This document shows positions 1 to 10,835 of a stretch of 64,000 nucleotides of DNA, piece by piece. The first letter of the stretch is position 1, and the number at the start of each line of letters is the position of its first letter. Origin of the DNA: Roseburia inulinivorans DSM 16841 (GTDB lineage Bacteria; Bacillota; Clostridia; Lachnospirales; Lachnospiraceae); contig NZ_ACFY01000165.1 in assembly GCF_000174195.1 (NCBI RefSeq), forward strand, positions 17,155 to 81,154. Direction: 5' to 3'. Under the pieces are notes generated by a model. That model searched no databases. It had not been told where the DNA came from and saw nothing but the letters and a program-made list of their open reading frames with translations. A program made the translations under genes and the position numbers.

Positions 1-1986
1 AATGCTCCGATCGTGTATTCCAACATTCTGGCAAGCTCATAGGTCTCTGCCATCGAAGAACCAAACATTCCCGGCATACCGTTTAACGCATCATACCAGC
101 CAGGTTTTCCGCCTTCCATCTCCACACCCATACCGTAAGCATCCAGTGCTGCAAATTTTGTGGCGCACAGTAACACTAATTTTTCCAGCAGCGTCATCTT
201 TAAAACTTCTCCAGACTGACCTGCTTCATGCACCAGTTTTTCTTCCGTATTTCTGCGGCTCTTCTCATTCAATGCATGGTACTGTCTCAAACCATTTTTC
301 GTCTCCTCATAACGTTTGTATCTCGGATTGATATTCACCTGTGAGAGGAAGGTCGTGTAATCTCTCTCGTACAGTAACTCTTTCTCTTTTTCCGGGAATA
401 CTTCCAGATAATCTTCCACAAGATCGAGATTGTAAGTCCAGTGGTCACTCCAGTAGCCCTCTAAGAAATTGCCGTTCACAAGTCCGTCCGCCTGATCGAT
501 GATCTGGGAAAATAACAATTCTGTGTCCTGTTCTCCACACAGTTCCTCTAACTTCCTGTACAAAGCCCCCGGTGTGAATGGTTTTTTGATATATTCACAA
601 AACTCCTGTTTTTCCTGCTCGGTTGTAAGTAAATTTTCGTGAAGAGCCAGCAGACTTTCCGCTTTTTCTTCTGCTACCTGATAAGTCAGTTTTTCCACGC
701 CCAGTGGGTTGTAACCATCTAACTGGATCAGGCTGTAAAATGTTTTGATATTCTCTCTTCCCACAAAAGGTGCAAAGAAAGTGTCACATCTGCGGTTCTG
801 GTTGACATCCCTGAAATTTCCATTGCCCTGTGAATAAAACTCCGGCAGCATGGAAAAATAGTTGTAATCTCTTTCCAGATCGCCATGTTTTCTGGAGTAC
901 ACGTAAAAAATCTTATGGTTGCCAAGTTTGATCGGATAACCACCTCTTAAGACATTATCCATATAAGTATACTGGCAATAAGCATCAAAATCTTTCGACG
1001 CTGTCTCCGTTGCGATTCCGCTGCAAAGATGTTCTACCAGTTCTTCTGCCTCTTTTGCTTTTGCGTTAAAATAAACTGCGTCCAGTTTTTTGGCTGCATA
1101 TGCCTTCAACAGTTCTTTGTTCTCCACCTGTCCGATGATCTCATAGAAACAAATGCTCTCATTCGCTGCAAGATCTGCCTCTGTTCCATAAAAACTACAT
1201 GGCAACTGGTTCATGGTGATCTGCTCTTTTGCGAGCAGTTCTTTTAATGCCGTCTCTTCAAATCCAATCGGTTTCTGTAAGGAAGTATCATAGGAGAATA
1301 CAACCGTCGGATCAACGACCGGCTGTATTCTCGTACCATCTGCAAGACATCCAATGGAAAAATTACCCCCCTCCACCTTTGTGACTGCGGCGGTATCTGC
1401 CATGCTGGCACGCACGCGGAAATACGGGCGTCCCTCTTTCACATCCTCGACCTGCATCCACGCTTTGGATGTCTGGCACATGTTTTTCATACTGTCAATT
1501 CCAACTCCATATGGAATCAGTGCCGGCATACCGTCTAAAACTTCTATTTTGGCATGTTCCCCGGTTGCATTGGTAAGTTCTACCTTACGCACCAGTGCAC
1601 CGATTTTTTCTCCCGGAAGTGTAAAATATGTTACCTTTGCATTCACTCCAAGTACGTCATTTTCCTCTTCAATTTTTAATCCGTTCATGGCAATTTCCAT
1701 GCGGTGTGTCTGGTTTTCATCTGCAAAAAGCTCGGTCACTTTTCCATCTTTTTTTACAAAAGTACGGAATCCTGTCGTTTTCACATTCTGGTACGCCTGA
1801 TGCGCCGGATAAAATTCCATGATCGAATGATCTTTATTGTCGACTCCGAAACTGACCACGCACTGTCCACGATTTACATAATAACACCAGATAGGGATTC
1901 CCTTCTCTCCGGAAATACCTGGAAGAAAGCTTGCAAAAGTGCCCTTTTTTTCCATAGTTTTCAATTAAAAATTTTTCCTCTGCCAT
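1..1986 (-). CDS. GH94-type glycoside phosphorylase-like protein, 3' end outside window, frame broken near the start
   Basis: The gene enters the window from the left edge, so its C-terminus is missing. The start is the ATG at 1986 behind GGAGAAGAAT. The frame then breaks in an A7 run (T7 on the + strand, 1945-1951). With six A's the protein reads on as [23 protein letters not shown], the N-terminal signature of cellobiose-phosphorylase-like proteins. Near the left edge [18 protein letters not shown] carries the conserved DALNG catalytic region of GH94-type (alpha/alpha)6 barrels. Family knowledge: such enzymes phosphorolyse beta-glucosides to sugar 1-phosphates in the cytoplasm. The substrate cannot be read from sequence. 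It lies 31 bp behind another GH94 gene and is probably co-transcribed with it. The break may be a sequencing error, true inactivation, or slippage on the A-run. Confidence 0.8.
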
Positions 1987-2017
1987 ATTCTTCTCCATTC
2001 CATTTTTTGCAACTGTT

Positions 2018-4741
2018 TTATAATGTAATATTTCCCTGGGCAAGAACCACTTCGATCTGATGTGTCTCATTGCCAGAAAGTTTCTCGATCATATTCTTAG
2101 GAAGAATTGCCTCATGCTGTTTTGGCACAAAATTTATCTTCTCTCCGTCCACCGTTACATCTGCAATCTGATATTCTCCATAATCCTTTTCTTCGCGGTT
2201 CAAATAAGTGATCTTCCAGTTTTTGTCTGCGAACTGCAGTGTAAGGGATGCCTTTTTCTCTTCATCAAACTGCTCTTTTAAAAGTTTTGGTTCTAAGATC
2301 ATATCACCGACCTGACCTCTTACTCCGAACATCTCTGTGATCACCGTCAGCATATACCAGCTTGCAGCTCCTGTCAGATAATGGTACATACCACGTCCTC
2401 TTCCATTGAAGTATTCCGGAATTCCAGGATAGATGCGGCTTACTTCGAAGTTTGCCGACTGTCTGTACAATGCATGCAAAGACTTATAACCTTCCTTTGC
2501 AAATCCACGTTTGTAAAGTGCATTGGCATACATCACTGCCATATGGGAAAAGACTGCTCCGTTTTCTTTATCTCCATAGGAAAATCCAAACATTCTTCCA
2601 AGATCTGTCTTGACTTCCCCGAAATCTGTATTCAGACGGTAGCCACCTACTTTTTCATCATAGAGATAACGGTCTGCACTCTTCGTGATCTGCCGGATCT
2701 GTTCGTCTGTCGCAGTGCCAGCCATGATGGGAAATACCTGACCGGTTAACATCATGCGGACACCGGTTTTTGTATCTCCTTCTACCTGACGTCCATGATT
2801 ATCATAGTAACCGTTAAACCAGCCGCTTTCTTCCGAATCCTTTACCCACTCATTTTTCCGGATATGCTCCATTAACCACTCCGATTTGTGACGCAGGTTT
2901 TCAGTCAGTTTTTCAATGGAGATCTCTACTTTTTCTCCGCTTGTGTCATGCTCACACGCATGTAAATATTCCTCTAATACATGCAGCTTCTTCTCAACAG
3001 AATCGTATAATGCCGGATTATCTTCCAAAAGGCTCACAATCTCTGCCAGAAGGGAAACCGTTTCTTTTCCGGTTTTCTTCCGGTATGCTTCCAGCAATTC
3101 TGCAATATCGGCAAGGTTGCCTGCATAAGCATTGGAAAATGCCACGCTCTCGCCCTTCTCAGAAGCCATATCCAGCGCATCATTCCAGTCTGCGCCGCGC
3201 AGTCTTATGTTATTGTGTTCTCCAACTTCGTAAAAAGCGGTAAGATTCTGTAACAGCAGATGCTCTAAAATCGTGCCCTCTTCCCGCACGCCACGCTTGG
3301 TCTTCTGCCAGCAGCCATAGGATTCATCCCACAGTGTATCTGTCCTGGTTCCTCTTGCGATCTGTTTGTCTTTAAAATAAGCAGCCTCTTTTTCTAACAG
3401 TTCAAGATCTCCGGTCTGGTCAATATAAAACTTTGTTGTGATCATTGGCCATACACCATGATCCATCCACACTCTTGTGATATGATTCCGGTCTGCAACA
3501 AACTCTCCCTGTTTACTTCCGATGATCGTTGCATTACTTCCATCTACACGGACACCGGCAAAATTATCAAGCAGCATCTGTCTTACTCCATCTGGATTCA
3601 TGATCAAAAGTGCCAGACAATCCTGCCAGAGATCACGCCAGCCCCTTCCTCCCTTTCCGTAATCATGATGCGGAAGGAAGGAGCAGCCATAAATACGGCG
3701 CAGGATTGGCTGAAAACTTACCCAGTGCATAAACTGGTTGAAATCCGAATCTCCGGTATGATAAGCGACATTTACTTTTTCCTGCCAGTATGCCTTTGTT
3801 TTTTCCAGTTCTTCCAATACCATCTCTCTGGTTGTATAAGTTTTGGAAAGATTCCTGATCTCCTGAATATCTTCTGTAATTCCGGTAAAGATCAGATAAC
3901 TGCATTCCTCTTCCGGCTCTAATGTGACCTCTGAAAAATGAAGACCTCCAACTGCCTCTAATCCTTCGATCCTTGTTCCTGCTTTGACACCCTCTGCATT
4001 TTTTACAATGGCATATGGTCTCTCAAAGTTACCGCCCTCTCCGACAAAATCCTCTGCTGTCGGATAAAAATCTACCGGCTTTTCTCCATTGCCACTCCAG
4101 CCCACGCAGTAATAAGTCATATGATTGACCTGATGTCCTCTCTCATCGAAAGACAATGTCGGTGTCACCAGAACGCCTATGTCTGTCGTTTCAATTCTAT
4201 GTAATAAAGATGTTACATGTCTGTGGTCACGGATATTGTCCGCGCTTCTTCCATATAATGGTATCGCCGCCGTCGGTGTAACTGTCTGTGCCATGCGTCC
4301 TGTGTTTGTGATCGTCACCAGCATGACCTCAACGTTTTTCTCTACTGGAATAAAAGAAAGTATTTCTCCGCGAAGCTGATACTTTTTGGATTCCCTTGTC
4401 GTCTTCTGCCACATAAATCCGGCTGTCACTTCACTGTCATCCTGCATTTCCGTAAATTTCTTACTTAACGCTTCTGCTGCATTACCAGTCAAAGACCAGC
4501 TTCCGATTCCCTTCACATTGCACCAGAAGTTTCTGCTGTTCCGGTTATTGACAAGATTTTCTGCACTTACCGGCTCCAGTAAAAATGTATTCTGATCTAT
4601 CTTCGCATCACCGCCGAGATTCGGTGTTAAGGAACTTTTCAACCCTGCTTCCCCTGCAATTGGAAAATAAAGATAGCTGATATTTTCCGCTTTTTTCAAA
4701 TGGAATGTTCCCTGTGTATCTTCAAATTGATATCCTTTCAT
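2018..4741 (-). CDS. GH94 family glycoside phosphorylase-like protein
   Basis: A 907-residue protein with the GH94 layout: an N-terminal beta-sandwich (about residues 1-290), a linker, an (alpha/alpha)6 barrel and a C-terminal sheet. GADWNDALD around residue 525 holds the general-acid aspartate seen in cellobiose and chitobiose phosphorylases, and YGKGGRGWRDLWQD near residue 365 matches the conserved barrel segment. No signal peptide is present, so it acts in the cytoplasm. Family members phosphorolyse beta-linked disaccharides or oligosaccharides. At about 900 residues it is longer than cellobiose phosphorylase (about 810) and closer to laminaribiose- or oligoglucan-type enzymes, but the specificity is my inference only. 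The start is supported by AGGATCAGG directly before ATG. It is the upstream partner of the GH94 gene at 1-1986 and lies behind a beta-helix lipoprotein and a terminator. Confidence 0.88.
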   Translation of the reverse strand: MKGYQFEDTQGTFHLKKAENISYLYFPIAGEAGLKSSLTPNLGGDAKIDQNTFLLEPVSAENLVNNRNSRNFWCNVKGIGSWSLTGNAAEALSKKFTEMQDDSEVTAGFMWQKTTRESKKYQLRGEILSFIPVEKNVEVMLVTITNTGRMAQTVTPTAAIPLYGRSADNIRDHRHVTSLLHRIETTDIGVLVTPTLSFDERGHQVNHMTYYCVGWSGNGEKPVDFYPTAEDFVGEGGNFERPYAIVKNAEGVKAGTRIEGLEAVGGLHFSEVTLEPEEECSYLIFTGITEDIQEIRNLSKTYTTREMVLEELEKTKAYWQEKVNVAYHTGDSDFNQFMHWVSFQPILRRIYGCSFLPHHDYGKGGRGWRDLWQDCLALLIMNPDGVRQMLLDNFAGVRVDGSNATIIGSKQGEFVADRNHITRVWMDHGVWPMITTKFYIDQTGDLELLEKEAAYFKDKQIARGTRTDTLWDESYGCWQKTKRGVREEGTILEHLLLQNLTAFYEVGEHNNIRLRGADWNDALDMASEKGESVAFSNAYAGNLADIAELLEAYRKKTGKETVSLLAEIVSLLEDNPALYDSVEKKLHVLEEYLHACEHDTSGEKVEISIEKLTENLRHKSEWLMEHIRKNEWVKDSEESGWFNGYYDNHGRQVEGDTKTGVRMMLTGQVFPIMAGTATDEQIRQITKSADRYLYDEKVGGYRLNTDFGEVKTDLGRMFGFSYGDKENGAVFSHMAVMYANALYKRGFAKEGYKSLHALYRQSANFEVSRIYPGIPEYFNGRGRGMYHYLTGAASWYMLTVITEMFGVRGQVGDMILEPKLLKEQFDEEKKASLTLQFADKNWKITYLNREEKDYGEYQIADVTVDGEKINFVPKQHEAILPKNMIEKLSGNETHQIEVVLAQGNITL

Positions 4742-4788
4742 CCTGATCCTACCCTTCCTACTTTGATATTTTTATTCTAAAAAAGCAA

Positions 4789-4833
4789 GGCACAAAAAAA
4801 GGATACTCTTTTTCAAAAAGGTATCCTTTTTTT
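4789..4833. terminator. Bidirectional Rho-independent terminator
   Basis: The arms AAAAAAAGGATAC and GTATCCTTTTTTT form a hairpin ending in a T7 run on one strand and, read the other way, in another T7 run. It sits between the lipoprotein stop (4839) and the GH94 start (4741), so it would end the lipoprotein transcript. The sequence closely resembles a second terminator at 6693-6735. Confidence 0.8.
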
Positions 4834-4838
4834 ATATC

Positions 4839-6651
4839 TTACCGGATCAGACCGTTCTCATATTCACAGATCACTTTTCGTTCTCCTGCAAAAGTCACCG
4901 AATCTCCCGATTCATTGATAATATGGTTCATGCCCGGATATCCGGTCAGCATCACGGTACAGATATTGTGTACTTTCACTCCATTCTTATCCGGCACCTC
5001 CATGGCGGTGTCAAGTTCCACAGACGCATCACGGTTATACAGGTAAACGCCAAGCCCCCATGCCTCAAACGTATCCACAGCATCATCCACATAAAAAGAA
5101 GCGTATCCATTCTTCTGTCCCTCATGGCTCATCCAAACCTCCTGGTTTGGAACATCATATGGGATCTCGCTCTGATACATATACACTTTTCCGTGATCTC
5201 CATTCCATACCGTCTGATACTGTTCAAAATGTTCTACCATCAGCGCATACATCGTGACATCATCCCCGTTGATGATGATTCCATTTTCTGCCTCGTTTTT
5301 CTCCCACGCAACATTGTCTCCGTGGTCTGCACGCCATACCCAGAAGTTATCCCCGACCACATGGTTGCTGTTGATCGTAGCGCAGCACTTTACGCTTACC
5401 GGTGTGTCTGTATCTGTTCCTCCGACATGGAAAAACAGATCGCTTAAATAAATATTTTTTCCATTATCCTCTGATTTCTGACCCTCGTTACCGATGACAA
5501 GAAGATTGTCTGATTTTATTTCCCCGGCATCAAAAAGTAATCCTGCAAGGATCAGTCCCTGCACATTCCCTGTTTCCAGGCAGACGTTTCCTTTTGCTGC
5601 ACGCAGGGTTGCCAGTCCCATGCCAAGCACGATTGTATCCGGACGATTTACAGCAATCGGTTCCTCAAGGTCATAAATTCCAGGTGTCAGAAGCAGATTT
5701 TTTCCTTCTTCCAATGCCTGATTCATCGTCTCTGCCGTATCTTTCTCCGGCTTTGCAACATAAAACTGGTCAATCGGAATTTTTTCTCCCTCGCTGCCAT
5801 TTTCCCATGAAACACCGATAGCATTTTCCCGCTCTTTTGGCACATAGACCATATAACCTTCCTCATCATCATAGATCAAAAACGGTTTTTCCTGCATGGC
5901 TTCGGTCTTTTCCACCTCTGTGTACGGAACGACCGGCCAGGTTCCGGTTGGATTTTTTTCCTTCCTCTGTGCCGACAAAGACCATATTCCAGTTAGCCCC
6001 CATCCACGCTTTCCAGTTACAGTTTCTGGAAAGCCATTGCTGCTGTGACCCGGAATCTGTCATCAGGTCGGTGTTGGAGTCCGCCAGAAATCCGCCACTG
6101 CACCATCCGTATTCATCATGCAGAAACAATGCACCATCGACCTGCACTCTCCGCATAAACGTTGCCTGCGAGACTGCCCACATCGTGTTCGTTTTCAGCT
6201 CGATGTTTTCCACTCCGCGCCAGAAATTGCAGCACGCATTGTGATTCGACGGATCGTCCGAAAGCCATCTTGCGGTACATTGCAGGCTCTGTAATTTTGT
6301 GTCAGTCGGAAGTTCTCCAAGCCCTGCCACCTGTGTATAAAACCCAACATCCGCCTCGATCGTCTCGTCATACTCTCCCGGCATAAAATATATGGCATAA
6401 CGCGCCTCCCCAAACTGATCTGCTTCCTGTTTCTCATAAATAGCATCCAATGTTTGTGCCACCTGCCCCGGATCATCCTCCGGCGAAAAAATATAGGTAT
6501 TTTCGCCAAATAATTCTGTATGAAACTCTGCATCCCTTGTTGTCATATCTTTTGTATCCATTTTACTGCTTTCCTTTGTTCCACACCCCGTCATAAGCAT
6601 ACACGCTGCCCCGAATAAAAGCAGCATTTTCCCACAGTGTCCTTTTTTCAT
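4839..6651 (-). CDS. Secreted beta-helix lipoprotein, frame broken mid-gene
   Basis: The ATG at 6651 follows GGGAGGAAAAAATC and opens a lipoprotein signal peptide with lipobox LMTGC (Cys at about residue 22), so the protein should be anchored outside the membrane. The frame breaks in an A7 run (+ strand T7, 5953-5959). With six A's the first part (to NWNMVFVGTEEG) joins KNPTGTWPVVPYTEV and gives about 603 residues. Segments such as NTYIFSPEDDP, GFYTQVAGLG, SGSQQQWLSRNCNW, LLLTPGIYDL, DTIVLGMGLATL and WRADHGDNVAWEKN match a right-handed beta-helix family common in actinobacteria and often mis-named adenylyl cyclase or coagulation factor 5/8 protein. Its fold resembles GH55-like glucanases. Placed before two GH94 genes, it may bind or cleave an extracellular glucan. 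The function is inferred. Confidence 0.7.
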
Positions 6652-6692
6652 GATTTTTTCCTCCCTCTCCCTTATCAGCATAACGGTATCCG

Positions 6693-6735
6693 GGCACAAA
6701 AAAAGGACACCTTTTTTCACAAAGGTATCCTTTTT
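6693..6735. terminator. Terminator-like hairpin, near-copy of the one at 4789-4833
   Basis: GGCACAAAAAAAGGACACC pairs with GGTATCCTTTTT around a T/A-rich loop. It differs from the 4789-4833 hairpin at only a few positions. It separates the Eis-like remnant upstream from the lipoprotein gene downstream on the minus strand. Confidence 0.65.
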
Positions 6736-6753
6736 CCATATAGAAATATTTTT

Positions 6754-7623
6754 TTAAAAGTACTCCATAATAAAGTTTTTCTTTGGATAAAAAATCTGCC
6801 CGATGGTTCCATTCTGTATTACCTTCTGATCCAGTATCTCTACCGAATCGTAATCTGATATCTCACCCTCTGCAAATCCCCGGAAAATACCGTGTGCAAA
6901 ATCTGCAATATCCATGGTAATCTACGGCACCTGATCCTGTGGCATACGCTCAATCGCAGTCAGTGTTCCGTTGGTAAAACGAATCCAGTAACTGCCGTTA
7001 TTTTGTGGTAATACAGAATTGGTTATCCCAAGGATCACCTGTCCGTTTCCACGGTAAGCCGCCTTTTTCAACACACGCTCCACATTCACCACTCTCACCA
7101 TGCCAAGCGGTATCTGATTTTCAGAAAAAGCTCCCATAGACCATTCCTTTACCAGACATTCCATCGTCTTGCATGCAGGAATCGTAAAGATTACCTGCAC
7201 ATGATCGCTTTCCATTGTTTTTACCAGTGCTAAAAATCCCTGAAGGCCTTCCTTCCCTGCATAAACTAACCGAGTGCAGACAACAATCTGTCCCTCGTTC
7301 CGCATCTCTTTATGGATGGTAAAATAAGCTGACGGCTTCCCACTGCCACGGTAATACAGGTATGTAAACTCCTGATCCTTATACGGATTAGACTCTGTCA
7401 CAAACGCATATTCATAACCTTCATTGTGGATCATACCGTTATACTTCACTTCCCATGCTCCGTACAACTGCTTTACATCTGAAAGCACCTGTTTCCGGTT
7501 GGATTCATCCACCAATACAAAATAGCCATCTTTCATATCAAAAGAAAGAATCATGGACAAAAGATACTGACACTGCTTTCCGAAACATCCAATCTCGAAA
7601 CCGAATTTCCGATAATACAACAT
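6754..7623 (-). pseudogene. Eis-like GNAT acetyltransferase remnant (5' truncated, in-frame amber stop)
   Basis: The reading frame begins with LYYRKFGFEIGCFG, which corresponds to the end of the first GNAT domain in Eis-family acetyltransferases. The preceding roughly 90-100 residues, with the acetyl-CoA-binding loop, are missing, because the gene starts only 15 bp after hemW. The middle GNAT-like and C-terminal SCP2-like parts are recognisable (YIRFTNG-type strand as YWIRFTNGTLTAIERM). An in-frame TAG at 6922-6924 interrupts the protein, yet the same frame continues for about 55 more sensible codons (ITMDIADFAHGIFRGFAEG...) to TAA at 6754. Family knowledge: intact Eis proteins acetylate amines such as aminoglycosides. 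This copy lacks catalytic parts and is probably dead. Confidence 0.65.
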
Positions 7624-7637
7624 TCATCTACACAAGA

Positions 7638-8882
7638 TCACAGCATAAATTGTGCCACCACATAATTATTTAAGTCCATCCCTTTGTCAGTCAGATAAAT
7701 CCTGCCCTCACGTTTTAAGAGCAGTTCTTCCTGCTGCAAATGATTCAATGCGTCTCCGTAGACTGCCTCGATTGGAATGCCAAATGCCTGTGTGAATTCT
7801 TCCCGGTAAAAGCCGTCCCTCATGCGGAGACCCAAAAACATAAATTCCTCCATCTGCTCGTTCCTTGTAGTCTGCTCTGCTGCCGCATGCAGGTTTACTG
7901 CCGGAACCAGTATGTGCGTGCCGTCAGCAGAATAAACCGCACTGCCTGTCACACCCTCAGTTAACGGATACTGCATATAGCAATCGTGAATATTTTCACA
8001 TTCTGACAGATACGTGTACAGATCCCTCGTATTGGAATACCGTACATTGTCGATCAGGGAAGATGCACCAAGTCCCACACCGAGATAATCGACACGTTTC
8101 CAGTAACCGATATTGTGTCTGCACTCATATCCCGGCTTTGCAAAATTGGAAACCTCATACCAGTGATAACCGGCCTCCTTTAAAATGTGCTGTATCATCT
8201 TCGTGGTCTGGTACTCCTCCTCCTCCGTCGGGAGAGATTCTGTCTGCATGCCCGCCTCCTGCCTGACTGCATCAAACCGATACAGTTCATAAAACGGCGT
8301 GCCCTTCTCAATGATGAGTGAGTAGGCAGAAATATGTTCCGGTTTTAATTTTAAAACCTGATACAGGGAATCACAGAAAATCTCCGGTGTCTGCCCCGGC
8401 AATGAACTCATCAGGTCGATATTGATATTGGAAAATCCATGTTTTCTCGCCATGTCATACGTCTTTAAAAACTGCTCAAACGTATGGATCCTTCCAAGAA
8501 TCTTAAGCTCCTCATTGTGCACCGACTGTAATCCGATACTCAGACGGTTGATTCCGATTCTGCGATAAACTTCAAATTTATGCTCCGTGATTGTACCCGG
8601 ATTGCACTCGATCGTGATCTCTGCATCCTGTTCCACCGAAAAATAGTGATATACCGTCTCCATGATTGCCTGCATATAGTCTTCCTTCAGCCAGGAAGGG
8701 GTACCGCCGCCGATAAAAATCGTCGTGATCCTGCGATCTTTATACTTTGCTCCGTAAAAAGCAAGTTCCTTCTGCAGTGCCGCCACGTAACTCTTCTGCG
8801 TCTGCTCGTCTGCCGCAAAAGAAAGGAAATCGCAGTAATCACATTTTTTCACACAAAATGGAATATGAATATATAACTCCAA
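7638..8882 (-). CDS. hemW: Radical SAM heme chaperone HemW
   Basis: A 414-residue protein opening with MELYIHIPFCVKKCDYCDF, the CxxxCxYC radical-SAM cluster motif of the HemN/HemW family, followed by GGGTPSWL and later CRHNIGYWKRVDYLGVGLGASS, typical of HemW. A C-terminal winged-helix HemN_C region follows (LRMRDGFYREEF). Family knowledge: HemW binds heme and delivers it to membrane targets and lacks coproporphyrinogen dehydrogenase activity. It is distinguished from HemN by size and by the short N-terminus. It starts 4 bp after the lepA stop, so the two are co-transcribed, an arrangement common in Firmicutes. Confidence 0.93.
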   Translation of the reverse strand: MELYIHIPFCVKKCDYCDFLSFAADEQTQKSYVAALQKELAFYGAKYKDRRITTIFIGGGTPSWLKEDYMQAIMETVYHYFSVEQDAEITIECNPGTITEHKFEVYRRIGINRLSIGLQSVHNEELKILGRIHTFEQFLKTYDMARKHGFSNINIDLMSSLPGQTPEIFCDSLYQVLKLKPEHISAYSLIIEKGTPFYELYRFDAVRQEAGMQTESLPTEEEEYQTTKMIQHILKEAGYHWYEVSNFAKPGYECRHNIGYWKRVDYLGVGLGASSLIDNVRYSNTRDLYTYLSECENIHDCYMQYPLTEGVTGSAVYSADGTHILVPAVNLHAAAEQTTRNEQMEEFMFLGLRMRDGFYREEFTQAFGIPIEAVYGDALNHLQQEELLLKREGRIYLTDKGMDLNNYVVAQFML

Positions 8883-8886
8883 AATC

Positions 8887-10698
8887 TTAATCCTCGTCTA
8901 ATTTCAATACGCTCATGAAGGCTTCCTGCGGGATCTCCACGTTACCAACCTGACGCATACGTTTCTTACCTTCCTTCTGTTTCTCCAGAAGTTTCTTCTT
9001 ACGGGAGATATCACCACCATAACACTTGGCAAGTACGTCTTTACGCATTGCTTTTACCGTCTCTCGCGCAATGACTTTGCCACCGACAGCTGCCTGGATC
9101 GGGATCTCAAATAAATGTCTTGGGATCTCTTCTTTCAGGCGCTCGCACATTCTTCTTCCGCGGTCATAAGCACTGTCTTTGAACACGATAAAGGAAAGGG
9201 CGTCCACCTGCTCCTTATTGATGAGAATATCGAGTTTTACAAGCTCAGACGGCTCATATCCTTTCATCTCATAGTCAAAAGACGCATATCCTCTCGAACG
9301 TGATTTTAATGCGTCAAAGAAATCGTAAATGATCTCGTTCAACGGAAGATCGTATTTGATGAGTGCACGTGTTTCCTCCAGATATTCCATGCTGATATAG
9401 ACACCGCGCCGCTCCTGGCATAAGGTCATGATCGCACCGACATAATCCTTTGTCACCATGATCTCCGCTGAGACGATCGGTTCTTCCATGTAATCAATTT
9501 CGGACGGATCCGGCAAGTTTGACGGATTTGTCAGGTCAATGACTTCGCCGTTTGTCTTATGCACCTTGTATACAACGCCCGGAGCCGTTGTCACAAGATC
9601 AAGGTTGAATTCCCTCTCCAGACGTTCCTGGATGATCTCTAAATGAAGCAGTCCAAGGAAACCGCAGCGGAATCCAAAGCCCAAAGCAAGGGATGTCTCA
9701 GGCTCAAAATACAAAGAGGCATCGTTGATCTGTAATTTTTCCAGTGCATCTCTCAGATCCGGATACTTTGCACTGTCCGCCGGGTAAAGACCACAATAAA
9801 CCATCGGATTGACCTTTTTGTATCCCGGAAGTGCCTCTGCACATGGGCGGTCTGCATTCGTTACTGTATCGCCCACGCGGGTATCCCGCACGTTCTTAAT
9901 GCTCGCACAGATATAACCTACCATACCTGCAGACAGCTCATCACACGGAATAAACTGACCTGCACCAAAGTATCCAACCTCAGTCACTTCGTCCATAGCT
10001 CCGGTTGCCATCATTTTGATCTTATCCCCTACTTTTACCGTTCCTTCCTTCACACGGCAGAACACGATCACGCCCTTGTAGGAATCATAAAGCGCATCAA
10101 AAATCAGTGCTTTTAACGGTGCATCCGGATCACCGGTCGGTGCCGGGATTTTCTCCACGATCTGCTCTAACACCTGATCGATATTCAGTCCGGTTTTTGC
10201 AGAGATCCGCGGTGCATCATGCGCTTCAATTCCGATCACATCCTCAATCTCCTGAATCACTTCATCCGGCTGTGCGCTCGGAAGGTCAATCTTATTGATG
10301 ACCGGCATAACATCCAGATCATGGTCTAACGCCAGATACACGTTAGCAAGTGTCTGCGCCTCCACGCCCTGTGCTGCATCCACAACTAAAATTGCTCCGT
10401 CACACGCCGCCAGACTTCTGGATACCTCATAGTTAAAATCCACGTGTCCCGGTGTGTCAATGAGGTTAAAAATATACTCTTCCCCATCTTTTGCCTTATA
10501 AATAATACGGACTGCCTGCGATTTGATCGTGATTCCACGCTCTCTTTCCAAATCCATATTGTCGAGCACCTGTGCCTGCATCTCACGGCTTGTGAGTGTT
10601 CCGGTACTCTCTATGATACGATCCGCCAGCGTTGATTTGCCGTGATCGATATGTGCGATAATACAAAAATTACGAATTCTACTCTGATCAATTGCCAC
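8887..10698 (-). CDS. lepA: Elongation factor 4 (LepA)
   Basis: A 603-residue translational GTPase of normal length. G-motifs are [13 protein letters not shown] (G1), DTPGHVDF (G3) and [10 protein letters not shown] (G4). The LepA-specific C-terminal domain ends in the lysine-rich [22 protein letters not shown] and VEIPQEAF. Family knowledge: LepA binds ribosomes in the cytoplasm and affects initiation and elongation under stress. The start [14 protein letters not shown] is canonical. It is followed directly by hemW. No frame defect is seen. Confidence 0.97.
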   Translation of the reverse strand: MAIDQSRIRNFCIIAHIDHGKSTLADRIIESTGTLTSREMQAQVLDNMDLERERGITIKSQAVRIIYKAKDGEEYIFNLIDTPGHVDFNYEVSRSLAACDGAILVVDAAQGVEAQTLANVYLALDHDLDVMPVINKIDLPSAQPDEVIQEIEDVIGIEAHDAPRISAKTGLNIDQVLEQIVEKIPAPTGDPDAPLKALIFDALYDSYKGVIVFCRVKEGTVKVGDKIKMMATGAMDEVTEVGYFGAGQFIPCDELSAGMVGYICASIKNVRDTRVGDTVTNADRPCAEALPGYKKVNPMVYCGLYPADSAKYPDLRDALEKLQINDASLYFEPETSLALGFGFRCGFLGLLHLEIIQERLEREFNLDLVTTAPGVVYKVHKTNGEVIDLTNPSNLPDPSEIDYMEEPIVSAEIMVTKDYVGAIMTLCQERRGVYISMEYLEETRALIKYDLPLNEIIYDFFDALKSRSRGYASFDYEMKGYEPSELVKLDILINKEQVDALSFIVFKDSAYDRGRRMCERLKEEIPRHLFEIPIQAAVGGKVIARETVKAMRKDVLAKCYGGDISRKKKLLEKQKEGKKRMRQVGNVEIPQEAFMSVLKLDED

Positions 10699-10835
10699 TC
10701 TTTATTTCTCCTGTTTCTTAAAAATAGAAAATTTCTCTTTCAAAGCTTTTCTTTTGCCTATATATGTTACCATACTCACATTGTTTCGGCAATTATTATA
10801 TGAAATCCCGGCTATACTATCATACATTTATTTTG

